Shown piece after piece: positions 17,870 to 26,757 of a stretch of DNA of 38,033 bases. The translations under genes and the position numbers were made by a program. The DNA comes from an uncultured Verrucomicrobia subdivision 3 bacterium (GTDB taxonomy: Bacteria > Verrucomicrobiota > Verrucomicrobiia > Limisphaerales > UBA11358), in the NCBI GenBank assembly GCA_903936645.1, contig CAIZWI010000185.1:1-38033 (forward strand). The letters run 5' to 3'. Every line of letters starts with the position of its first letter. The first letter of the stretch is position 1. The notes under the pieces were generated by a model. The model was not told the origin of the DNA. It saw only the letters and a list, made by a program, of their open reading frames with translations, and searched no databases.

Positions 17870-19411
17870 ATGAAAAGTAACTTTGTCCAAGTCCTGCTCG
17901 CCCTGCTCGTGTTGCCGGGCACGGTGGTTTTTTCCCACGCCGATACCAACCTCACCGCTGGGCTTGACCAATTCCTAACCCCGCCGCCCGCCCGGGAAGC
18001 GCGGCTGCACGGGCCCTTAGTTTACGGGGTGCGGCCGGGATCACCAGTGCTGTACCGAATTCCCTGCACCGGCGAACGCCCCATGGAATTCCGCGCCGAG
18101 CATTTGCCGCCGGGCCTCACGCTGAATCCCACCAATGGTATCCTGACCGGCGAAATTCAGCAGCCCGGCGATTATCCGGTGACCTGGTTTGCCCGCAACG
18201 CGCGTGGCGGCGACCAGCGGAATTTTTGTATCAAGGTGGGCGACCAACTGGCGCTTACCCCACCCATGGGCTGGAACAGCTGGTATATTCATTTCGCCCA
18301 TGTCACGGAGGCGACCATGCGGCATGCAGCCGATGCCATGATTGCCAGCGGCATGGCCGACTTCGGTTACCAGTATGTGAATATTGATGATGGCTGGAAT
18401 ATCAAACCTGGAAACAAGAACTCGCCCGCCGACCTTCCCACGCGGGACGCGGAGGGCCATTTGCTCCCCAATAAAAATTTCCCCGATATCCAAGGCATGG
18501 TGGCTTACTTGCACAGCCGGGGATTGAAGGCCGGCATTTATATTTCCCCCGGCCCCACCACCTGCGCCGGTTTTGCCGGCAGCTGGGGGCACGAGGCGGA
18601 CGATGCCCGCACGTTTGCGGGGTGGGGTTTTGATTTTCTCAAATACGATTGGTGTAGTTATGGCGGTCATGCCGCCACCAAAACCCTGGCTTATTTTCAA
18701 CAGCCCTACCGGGTGATGTCCGCCGAATTAAAAAAGCAACCCCGCGATCTAGTCTTCAATCTCTGCCAGTACGGCATGGCGGAGGTCTGGCAATGGGGTG
18801 GCGAAGTGGGGCAATGCTGGCGTACCACTGGAGATCTTGGGAATGAGCGCGACACCGACTTGCCGGGGTTTTATCACATTGCCTTTCGCAATGCCAAACT
18901 CTCGTCCTATGCCCGTCCGGGCGCATGGAATGATCCCGATTACCTGCTCCTGGGCTGGATCGGTGGTTCGCATGGCAGCCACCCCACCACCCTCACGCAG
19001 AATGAGCAGTATAGTTACATGAGTCTTTGGGCGCTGATGGCCGCACCCCTCATCTTCAGCGGGGACATGGACCGCCTGGATGCGTTCACCCTCAATGTCC
19101 TGTGCAATGCCGAGGTAATTGATGTGGATCAGGACCCGTTGGGCCGGCAGGGCCGGATATTTCGCCAGACGGCCGATGAATATGTCCTGGTGCGCGAACT
19201 CGCGGATGGCTCTCGCGCTGTCGGTTTGTTCAACCTCTCCGCCCAAACCCGCACGGTTTCCGTCCCCTTGGGCGAACTGGGAGTAGCCGGTCACACTCTC
19301 GTTCGCGATCTCTGGCGGCAGCAGAACCTCGGTCCGTGCAACGGCCTATTGGCCGCCGAAGTTCCCCCGCACGGCGTGCAATTGCGGCGCGTGCAGGCAG
19401 ATAACCATTAA
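17870..19411 (+). CDS. Glycoside hydrolase family 27 (alpha-galactosidase-like) with N-terminal putative Ig-like domain and signal peptide
   Basis: LTPPMGWNSWYIHF, YVNIDDGWN, FDFLKYDWCSYGG, GAWNDPDYLLLG; N-terminal LPPGLTLNPTNGILTGEIQQPGDYPVTWFARN. Confidence 0.93.
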   Translation: MKSNFVQVLLALLVLPGTVVFSHADTNLTAGLDQFLTPPPAREARLHGPLVYGVRPGSPVLYRIPCTGERPMEFRAEHLPPGLTLNPTNGILTGEIQQPGDYPVTWFARNARGGDQRNFCIKVGDQLALTPPMGWNSWYIHFAHVTEATMRHAADAMIASGMADFGYQYVNIDDGWNIKPGNKNSPADLPTRDAEGHLLPNKNFPDIQGMVAYLHSRGLKAGIYISPGPTTCAGFAGSWGHEADDARTFAGWGFDFLKYDWCSYGGHAATKTLAYFQQPYRVMSAELKKQPRDLVFNLCQYGMAEVWQWGGEVGQCWRTTGDLGNERDTDLPGFYHIAFRNAKLSSYARPGAWNDPDYLLLGWIGGSHGSHPTTLTQNEQYSYMSLWALMAAPLIFSGDMDRLDAFTLNVLCNAEVIDVDQDPLGRQGRIFRQTADEYVLVRELADGSRAVGLFNLSAQTRTVSVPLGELGVAGHTLVRDLWRQQNLGPCNGLLAAEVPPHGVQLRRVQADNH

Positions 19412-19415
19412 TCCT

Positions 19416-20186
19416 ATGAAGCACCTCCCCATGGGATTCCGCATCCTGTTGCTGACTCGTTTGCTGCGGTACAGCGCCGCACTCCTGACCCTTTGCGTCT
19501 CTCTGTTATTGCCCGCCGCTGCGGAGACTCCCTCCGTGGCGGATCCAAATATCTACCTGGCCGGGGTGACCGCCGCTTTGGAAAAATCCTGGCCCACCAA
19601 TCATATAGTGAACATCGTTTGCCACGGACACAGCGTGGTCGCGGGTTATTTCAAAACGCCCGAGGTCCGCCTGCTCGAGGCCTACCCGGCCTTGCTCCGG
19701 CGCGACCTTGCCGGACGCTTCCCGCACGCCGTGCTCAATGTCACCGTCACCGCCATCGGGGGCGAAGATGCCGAGCAGGGGGCTGTGCGGTTTGCCCGGG
19801 ATGTGCTGAGCTTGCATCCGGACGTGGTGACCTTGGATTATGGTTTGAATAACCGCCGGATTGGCTTGGCCCGCTCCGAAACAGCCTGGCGGTCCATGAT
19901 TGCGGCCGCCCAAAAACAATCGGTAAAAATTATTTTGCTCACCCCCACCGCCGATCTATCGGCGCGACTCAATGATCCCCAGGATCCCTTGAATCAGGAG
20001 GCTGAACTGATCCGGCGCCTGGCGGGCGAATATCACACGGGGCTCGTGGACAGCCTCGCATCCTTTAAAAATTACGTTCACCAGGGTGGCCAGTTGGTGG
20101 ATTTAATGGCGCAAGTCAACCACCCGAATGCTGCTGGCCATGCCCTGGTGGCTGCCGAATTGATAAAATGGTTCCCCCTAAATTGA
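19416..20186 (+). CDS. SGNH/GDSL-type hydrolase, secreted
   Basis: Signal peptide; block I-like NIVCHGHSVVAGYF, TLDYGLNNRRIG, C-terminal VNHPNAAGHALVAAEL. Confidence 0.82.
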   Translation: MKHLPMGFRILLLTRLLRYSAALLTLCVSLLLPAAAETPSVADPNIYLAGVTAALEKSWPTNHIVNIVCHGHSVVAGYFKTPEVRLLEAYPALLRRDLAGRFPHAVLNVTVTAIGGEDAEQGAVRFARDVLSLHPDVVTLDYGLNNRRIGLARSETAWRSMIAAAQKQSVKIILLTPTADLSARLNDPQDPLNQEAELIRRLAGEYHTGLVDSLASFKNYVHQGGQLVDLMAQVNHPNAAGHALVAAELIKWFPLN

Positions 20187-20193
20187 ATATTTT

Positions 20194-21615
20194 ATGATCA
20201 CACCAGCCTCCTCCCCCGGTGCCAATTTTAAGGCAGATATAAATTGGCGCTACCTGTGGCTCATTTCCGGAGTGGCCGCCCTGGGGGGGCTTTTGTTTGG
20301 CTGGGACTGGGTGGTCATCGGCGGGGCCAAGCCCTTTTTTCAGCGGTACTTTGAGCTCACCAGTCAGGCCCAGATTGGCTGGGCCAATAGTTGCGCCCTG
20401 GTCGGCTGCCTGGTCGGGGCGATGGTGGCCGGCACGTTGAGCGACCGGTTCGGCCGCAAACGCTTGTTGATTATTTCCGCCTGCCTCTTCGCCGTCACGT
20501 CGGTCGGCAATGCCCTGGCCACCAATTTCTCCATCTTTATTTTCTGGCGCATGCTGGGCGGCGTGGGCATCGGTCTGGCGTCCAACCTTTCCCCCATGTA
20601 TATCGCGGAAGTAGCCCCGGCGGCCATGCGTGGACGGCTGGTTTCCGTCAACCAGCTCACCATTGTCATCGGCGTGCTGGCGGCCCAAATCATCAATTGG
20701 TCCTTGGTCCGCGGCCTGCCCGCGGGAGCGACGGATGAATTTATCCGCACCTCCTGGTTTGGCCAGGCGGGCTGGCGCTGGATGTTTGGGCTTACCGCGG
20801 TTCCGGCCGTGTTCTTTTTTCTTGGCATGCTTGGCGTCCCTGAAAGCCCTCGCTGGCTGGCCAAAAATGGCCGTTCGGAGCAGGCGCTCGCCATTCTCAC
20901 GAAGATTGGCGGGGTCGCTTACGGCCGCGCCGCCATGGCGGAAATTCAATCCACCCGCGCCATTGGCGAAATTCAACGGGTTCAATTTCGTGAGTTGCTC
21001 GCACCAAAAATGATCCGGGTCTTGGTTTTGGGGGTGACGCTCGCGGTCTTTCAGCAGTGGTGCGGCATCAATGTCATCTTCAATTACGCCGAGGAAATCT
21101 TCAAGGCGGCGGGTTACGACATTGCCAGTGTGCTCAGCAACATTGCCTGGACCGGATCAGTGAACCTGGGCTTCACCTTTGTGGCGTTGGGCACCGTGGA
21201 CCGTCTGGGCCGGCGGCCCCTGATGCTGTTTGGTGCCGCCGGACTGGCGGTGATTTACACGATCATGGGGGCCTGCTACGCACACGGGGTGACCGGCCTG
21301 CCCGTGCTGTTGCTCGTGTTGGCGGCCATTGCCTGCTATTCGATGTCCCTGGCGCCAGTGACGTGGGTCGTCATCTCTGAGATTTTTCCCAACCGCATCC
21401 GGGGTGCCGCCATGTCAGTGGCGGTGTGTGCCCTATGGATAGCCTGCTTCATTCTCACCTACACCTTTCCGCTCCTAAACGCCACGCTGGGGGCTGCCGG
21501 CACTTTTTGGCTTTACGCGGTGGTCTGTGCGCTGGGCTTCGTTTTTATTCTGGGCAAACTGCCGGAAACCAAGGGCAAATCACTGGAGGAACTGGAGCGG
21601 GAATTGGTGGATTAA
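20194..21615 (+). CDS. MFS sugar porter family transporter
   Basis: GWDWVVIGGAKPFFQ, DRFGRKR, PESPRWL, DRLGRRPL, PETKGKSLEELE sugar-porter signatures. Confidence 0.94.
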   Translation: MITPASSPGANFKADINWRYLWLISGVAALGGLLFGWDWVVIGGAKPFFQRYFELTSQAQIGWANSCALVGCLVGAMVAGTLSDRFGRKRLLIISACLFAVTSVGNALATNFSIFIFWRMLGGVGIGLASNLSPMYIAEVAPAAMRGRLVSVNQLTIVIGVLAAQIINWSLVRGLPAGATDEFIRTSWFGQAGWRWMFGLTAVPAVFFFLGMLGVPESPRWLAKNGRSEQALAILTKIGGVAYGRAAMAEIQSTRAIGEIQRVQFRELLAPKMIRVLVLGVTLAVFQQWCGINVIFNYAEEIFKAAGYDIASVLSNIAWTGSVNLGFTFVALGTVDRLGRRPLMLFGAAGLAVIYTIMGACYAHGVTGLPVLLLVLAAIACYSMSLAPVTWVVISEIFPNRIRGAAMSVAVCALWIACFILTYTFPLLNATLGAAGTFWLYAVVCALGFVFILGKLPETKGKSLEELERELVD

Positions 21616-21654
21616 TACCCGTTTGTGGGCGGGAATTGTTAATGACTTGATCGC

Positions 21655-24456
21655 ATGAAAAATTCAATCCAATGGGTGCTATTGCAGTGGGTTCTGCTCC
21701 TCGCTCTCAACTTGCCGGCGGCAAATGTTGTGTCATTGAAAGGCCCGTGGCGGTTTGCCCTGGATCGACACGACACCGGCATCAGTGCGGGCTGGTTCAA
21801 GCAGGCGCTGCCGGGGAAGATTACGCTGCCCGGCTCACTGCCGGAGCAGGGGATTGGCGACCCTGTGACCACCAACACGGTCTGGACCGGCGGCATTGTG
21901 GATCGTTCCTGGTTTACCGCGCCGGAGTATGCGGCTTATCGAGAGAGCGGTAATGTCAAAGTGCCTTTTTGGTTGCAGCCGGACACCTATTACGCCGGGG
22001 CGGCCTGGTTTCAGCGGGACATCACGATACCGCCCGCCTGGTCGGGCGAGCGGATCACGCTTTCGTTAGAGCGGCCACATTGGGAAACCCGGGTTTGGGT
22101 GGACAGCAATTGCGTTGGGACTAACAATAGCTTGTCCACCCCGCACGAATATGACCTGGGCCGGCTCGCCCCGGGCCGCCATACCCTGACCATCCGCGTG
22201 GACAACCGCCGCATTGTGGATATCGGCGAAAACTCCCACAGTATCTCCGACCATACTCAGGGCAACTGGAATGGCCTGGTGGGTGATCTCCAGCTGAGTG
22301 CGACCCCGCCGGTCTGGCTCGCCGATTTACAAGTGTATCCCCATCTCGCCCGCCGGTCCGTGACCATTACCGGCCAAATCGGCAACCTGACCGGCACCAA
22401 CGGAGCGGGGGAAATCCAGTTCTCCTTGGGCCGCCAGCCGGTCGAAACCCTGGCCGTGATGTGGACCACGCATGGCGGCACGTTTACCCGGGAAATCCCG
22501 CTTGCTGAAACGGCGCCGCTCTGGGACGAATTTCATCCCGCCCTGCAACAACTCACCGTCCGGTTGGGGAACCATGAGCGACACGTCACCTTTGGCCTGC
22601 GGGAAATTGGCACGGAAGGCACCCAATTTACCATCAATGGCCAAATGACTTTTATGCGGGGCACGCTGGAATGCTGCATTTTTCCCCAGACCGGCCATCC
22701 CCCCACCGATGTGGCCGCCTGGAAACGGATTATCCGGGTGGCCAAGGCTCACGGCCTCAACTTGATTCGCTTTCATTCCTGGTGCCCGCCGGAGGCGGCG
22801 TTTGTGGCTGCCGATGAACTGGGATTTTATTACCAGGTCGAAATCGCCTCCTGGGCCAACCAGTCCACAACCTTGGGCGCGGGCCAGCCGGTGGATGACT
22901 GGCTGTATGCCGAGGCAGGACGAATCCTTCGCGCCTACGGCAATCATCCCAGCTTTATGCTCATGCCCTATGGCAACGAGCCCGCTGGCAAGCAGTCCAA
23001 TGCCTGGCTCGCCCGCTGGGTGACGCATTGGAAAAACGGCGATCCCCGCCGGCTGTACACCAGTGCCAGTGGCTGGCCGCAGTTACCTGAGAATCAGTTT
23101 CATATCACGCCGGACCCCCGGATTCAGGCCTGGGGCGACGGGCTTAATTCCCGCATTAACGCCCGGCCGCCGGAAACCACCACTGATTACCGTGACTACC
23201 TTGGCCGGCGCACCGTGCCGGTTATCAGCCACGAAATTGGCCAGTGGTGTGTTTATCCTAATTTTGCTGAAATCAAAAAATACACGGGCTATTTGCATCC
23301 CAAAAATTTTGCGATCTTCCATGACCGCCTCGTGGCAAGTGGTCTGGATAGCCTGGCCCCGCAATTTCTGCTGGCGTCCGGCAAACTGCAGTTGCTCTGC
23401 TACAAAGAGGACATTGAATCCGCCTTGCGCTCACCCGGTATGGGTGGTTTTGAACTGCTGGATCTCCATGATTTTCCGGGCCAGGGAACAGCCCTCGTGG
23501 GGGTGCTGGACCCGTTCTGGGACGACAAAGGCTATGTGACCGCCCCCGAATACCGGCGCTTTTGTGGCCCAACCGTCCCGCTCGCCCGGTTGACTCAGCG
23601 GGTATTTACGGTGGCCGAAACGCTGTCAGCCGTTGTGGAAATCGCGCACTTTGGCCCGCATACCCTGCGTGGCGTGACGCCGGTTTGGCAATTGGTAAAT
23701 GATCGCGGCCAAACCCTCGCATCAGGCGTTCTCGCAACCAGCGATATACCCATTGGCAACGTCACCCCACTGGGGTCGATTAAAGTGGCGTTGCAAAACT
23801 TTCCCGCCCCCGCCCGCTACAAACTGGTTGTCGGGCTCCCGGAAACCGAGTTTAACAATGACTGGGATATCTGGGTTTATCCCGCCCCCGCCACCCCGGC
23901 GGCCCCGCCGGGGCTGTTGGTGACCGATGTGTTCGATGACACCGCCCGTAACACCTTGCGCACGGGCGGCAAAGTGTTGCTGACCCTGCCCGGTCATTCG
24001 GTCCGCAACTTTGAGCACGATCCGGTGAAACTGGGTTTTTCCAGTATTTTCTGGAACACCGCGTGGACCGGCCGGCAGGCGCCCACCACGCTGGGAATTG
24101 TTTGCGATCCCCGGCAGCCCGCTCTGGCCGAATTTCCCACGGACGATTACAGCAACTGGCAATGGTGGTATTTGGTCCATCGGGCCGGAGCGCTGCGGTT
24201 GGATTTGCTGCCCCGCGATTTGAAACCCATCGTTCGCGTGATTGACGACTGGGTCACCGCCCGCCCCCTGGGATTGGTCGTGGAAGGCCGGGTGGGAGCG
24301 GGTAAAATCATCATCTGCGGTTTTGACCTCACTCGCGAGGCCGGCGATCCCGTTTCGCAGCAAATACGGAGAAGCCTGGCGGATTATGCCACCAGCGACC
24401 GGTTTGCCCCGGCCACGCAATTAACCGAGGCTGCCGTGGCCGCTTTGAGCCAATAG
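21655..24456 (+). CDS. Glycoside hydrolase family 2 protein (beta-galactosidase/glucuronidase superfamily)
   Basis: Signal peptide; jelly-roll FALDRHDTGISAGWF...; LIRFHSWCPPEAAFVAADELGFYYQVE; MLMPYGNEP; VISHEIGQWCVYP. Confidence 0.85.
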   Translation: MKNSIQWVLLQWVLLLALNLPAANVVSLKGPWRFALDRHDTGISAGWFKQALPGKITLPGSLPEQGIGDPVTTNTVWTGGIVDRSWFTAPEYAAYRESGNVKVPFWLQPDTYYAGAAWFQRDITIPPAWSGERITLSLERPHWETRVWVDSNCVGTNNSLSTPHEYDLGRLAPGRHTLTIRVDNRRIVDIGENSHSISDHTQGNWNGLVGDLQLSATPPVWLADLQVYPHLARRSVTITGQIGNLTGTNGAGEIQFSLGRQPVETLAVMWTTHGGTFTREIPLAETAPLWDEFHPALQQLTVRLGNHERHVTFGLREIGTEGTQFTINGQMTFMRGTLECCIFPQTGHPPTDVAAWKRIIRVAKAHGLNLIRFHSWCPPEAAFVAADELGFYYQVEIASWANQSTTLGAGQPVDDWLYAEAGRILRAYGNHPSFMLMPYGNEPAGKQSNAWLARWVTHWKNGDPRRLYTSASGWPQLPENQFHITPDPRIQAWGDGLNSRINARPPETTTDYRDYLGRRTVPVISHEIGQWCVYPNFAEIKKYTGYLHPKNFAIFHDRLVASGLDSLAPQFLLASGKLQLLCYKEDIESALRSPGMGGFELLDLHDFPGQGTALVGVLDPFWDDKGYVTAPEYRRFCGPTVPLARLTQRVFTVAETLSAVVEIAHFGPHTLRGVTPVWQLVNDRGQTLASGVLATSDIPIGNVTPLGSIKVALQNFPAPARYKLVVGLPETEFNNDWDIWVYPAPATPAAPPGLLVTDVFDDTARNTLRTGGKVLLTLPGHSVRNFEHDPVKLGFSSIFWNTAWTGRQAPTTLGIVCDPRQPALAEFPTDDYSNWQWWYLVHRAGALRLDLLPRDLKPIVRVIDDWVTARPLGLVVEGRVGAGKIIICGFDLTREAGDPVSQQIRRSLADYATSDRFAPATQLTEAAVAALSQ

Positions 24457-25679
24457 TGAAAAAACCGCCTGCCACCATCCCCCGGGTTGCTTTGCTGATT
24501 GAAAGTTCCCGCACCTACGGCCGGGGTATCCTGCGCGGGATTGCCCGTTATGCCCATGCCCATGGTCCCTGGTCCATTTTCTCCGAAGAACGCGAATTGC
24601 ATGGGGGCATTCCGCAGTCTTTAAGGAACTGGCAGGTCGACGGCATCATTGCCCGCATTGAAAACCGGCGGATGGCGCGGGAATTATTGCGCTGGGGCGT
24701 GCCCGTCGTGGATGTGCTGGGCAATGAACCCTATCCTGCCATAGCCGGCTTTGACACGGATGCCGTGGCCGTGGCGCGGCTGGCCGGCGACTTTTTCACG
24801 GCCGCTGGGTTCCGCACGATTGCCTTCTGCGGCTACCGGGGGATTCCTTTCTCCGACCGCCGCGAACGGGCTCTGGCCGCGCACCTGGCCCGGCAGGGAC
24901 GCCGGTTGCTGGTGTGTTCGCCCAAACCGCCCGGGTCGTCCGCCCGGCACATTCAAGCGGTGGAACAATCCGGCATGACCACCGAAAAAGGGATCGCGGA
25001 ATGGCTGCGCAAACAGCCGCGGCCACTGGCCTTGTTCGCGTGCAACGATGTGCGCGCCCGGCAGGTCCTCAACGCCTGTCGTGAACAGGGCCTCCGGGTC
25101 CCGGAGGAAATTGCGGTGATGGGCGTGGACAATGACGATGTGTTATGCAGTTTGAGCGAGCCATCCTTGACCAGCATCCAGCCGGATACTGAACGCCTCG
25201 GCTTTGCCGCCGCTGCCTGCCTGCACCGCCTGATGCGCGGCGGCTCGGTTCCGTTGGAAATCCAGCAACTTCAGCCGTTGGGGATCATTGAGCGGGATTC
25301 TACCGACGTCATCTCCGTGGCCGACCCCATCGTGGTGCGGGCCCTGCGCTTTATTCGCGACCAACTCGCCAGTGGGATTGGGGTGAAGGAAGTGCTCGCC
25401 GAAGTGGGCCGCTCCCGCACCGATGTCGAAAACCGTTTCCAACGTCACTTGCAAACCAGTGTGCGCACCGAAATCGTGCGGCAGCGCCTGCTGCGAGCCC
25501 GCAGCTTGCTCCGCCAGACGGATTTGCGGATCGAGGAAGTCGCCCAACGTTCCGGGTTGGGCACCGCCGGGCAGCTTTGCCGGTTGTTTCGCACCCAGCT
25601 CAATACCACGCCCGGCCACTTTCGCGCTGCCAGCCGCACCAGCGACGTTTCTCCCGGCGCCGCCCAGGGACCGCGCTGA
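24456..25679 (+). CDS. XylR-like regulator: LacI-type periplasmic-binding domain fused to an AraC HTH
   Basis: VALLIESSRTYGRGILRGIARYAHAHGPW..., FACNDVRARQVLNACREQGLRVPEEIAVMGVDNDD, C-terminal AraC HTH RIEEVAQRSGLGTAGQLCRLFRTQLNTTPGHFR. Confidence 0.93.
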   Translation: MKKPPATIPRVALLIESSRTYGRGILRGIARYAHAHGPWSIFSEERELHGGIPQSLRNWQVDGIIARIENRRMARELLRWGVPVVDVLGNEPYPAIAGFDTDAVAVARLAGDFFTAAGFRTIAFCGYRGIPFSDRRERALAAHLARQGRRLLVCSPKPPGSSARHIQAVEQSGMTTEKGIAEWLRKQPRPLALFACNDVRARQVLNACREQGLRVPEEIAVMGVDNDDVLCSLSEPSLTSIQPDTERLGFAAAACLHRLMRGGSVPLEIQQLQPLGIIERDSTDVISVADPIVVRALRFIRDQLASGIGVKEVLAEVGRSRTDVENRFQRHLQTSVRTEIVRQRLLRARSLLRQTDLRIEEVAQRSGLGTAGQLCRLFRTQLNTTPGHFRAASRTSDVSPGAAQGPR

Positions 25680-25695
25680 TGCCCCAATTTCCGGC

Positions 25696-26493
25696 TTATT
25701 TCTTAAACAAACCGCCCAGTCCCGAGGTGATTTTATTCACCGTATCAACCGCCGCTTTACCGGCATCTTTGCCCAGATTGCCCACGTCTTTCCCTAAGTT
25801 ACTAATGGCCGCGGTGACCTCATGCAAAGTGGAATCCGAAATGGCTTTGAATACCTGGCTGGCAAGATCCGCCGGCGTCAGGCCATCGCTGCCCTTGCCC
25901 AGATCAGTCAGGTGAATATCGGGCAGGGGCAGGGTCATTTCCTTCCCGCCCAGGCCGGTAAGACTGACATGAACCTTGGCCCCCGTGATCAGGAAATCAT
26001 CCACTTCCAGTTTTTTTGCCGGTTTGCCGGTGGCCGCGGTGCTCGGGGCAGCCGGGGAATTAGTGCTGCCCGGGCCGGTCAAACTTTTGACCGTGTCATT
26101 GAGATTGGCCTGAATTTTACTCAAATTATTCCCACTTAACCCGCCTTCAAACGTAATCTCCGGTGCTTCCACCCGTACGCTGTGAATGACGATTTTGTCC
26201 GACAGCGCCGAGGCGACATCCACGCTGACCTCCGCCAGACCCACGCTCACCGCGCTCGCCGTTTTATAACCCTCGGGATTCCCGATCACCAGGCCTTTAA
26301 CCTTGGCGGAGCCGGACAAAACGCCAATATGAATGCTGTCCAAGGTGAGCGGTACCTGGACAATTTTGGGGCCGACCGTATTCACCGCCGTCTTGACAAT
26401 GCCATCTAGGAAAATCCCCACCACCAGCAAGGTGACGGAGACCAGAACAACCAGGGCAATTCCACTCCACAACAGGATTTTTTTTATTTTCAT
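25696..26493 (-). CDS. Membrane-anchored AsmA-like protein of unknown function
   Basis: N-terminal TM anchor MKIKKILLWSGIALVVLVSVTLLVVGIFLDGIVKTAVNTVGPKIVQVPLTLDSIHIGVLSGSAKVKGLVIGNPEGYK. Confidence 0.7.
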   Translation of the reverse strand: MKIKKILLWSGIALVVLVSVTLLVVGIFLDGIVKTAVNTVGPKIVQVPLTLDSIHIGVLSGSAKVKGLVIGNPEGYKTASAVSVGLAEVSVDVASALSDKIVIHSVRVEAPEITFEGGLSGNNLSKIQANLNDTVKSLTGPGSTNSPAAPSTAATGKPAKKLEVDDFLITGAKVHVSLTGLGGKEMTLPLPDIHLTDLGKGSDGLTPADLASQVFKAISDSTLHEVTAAISNLGKDVGNLGKDAGKAAVDTVNKITSGLGGLFKK

Positions 26494-26757
26494 AAATTGA
26501 TGCTTGGGTTGCTGATCTTTTGTGATGCAACCACGTCATTGACCGGAATTCGCTGCCATTAGCCGGCGGCCATTACCAACCAATCATCACCTAGGAAACA
26601 CCGGGACAACGCCGGTGGCAAGTTTGTTTTGGGGCTTATACTCCGGCTGTCGCCGGCAGTTGTTTTAGCGGAATTTATCATTGCTTCTCCGGTGCTGAAT
26701 TCATACTCTCTCGTACCGGCAGTTCAGTCTGCGTCATGATACAAGGGTTTTTCGGTT

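Noticed and set aside
20221-20248. GCCAATTT-N12-AAATTGGC inverted repeat at the start of the MFS gene as a second operator
   Set aside because: Lies within coding sequence, spacing differs from the 14273 palindrome, and it sits inside a gene run rather than at a clear promoter.
26646-26660. CCGGC-TGTC-GCCGG hairpin as a terminator
   Set aside because: Only 5-bp arms and no continuous U-tract; too weak in GC-rich DNA.
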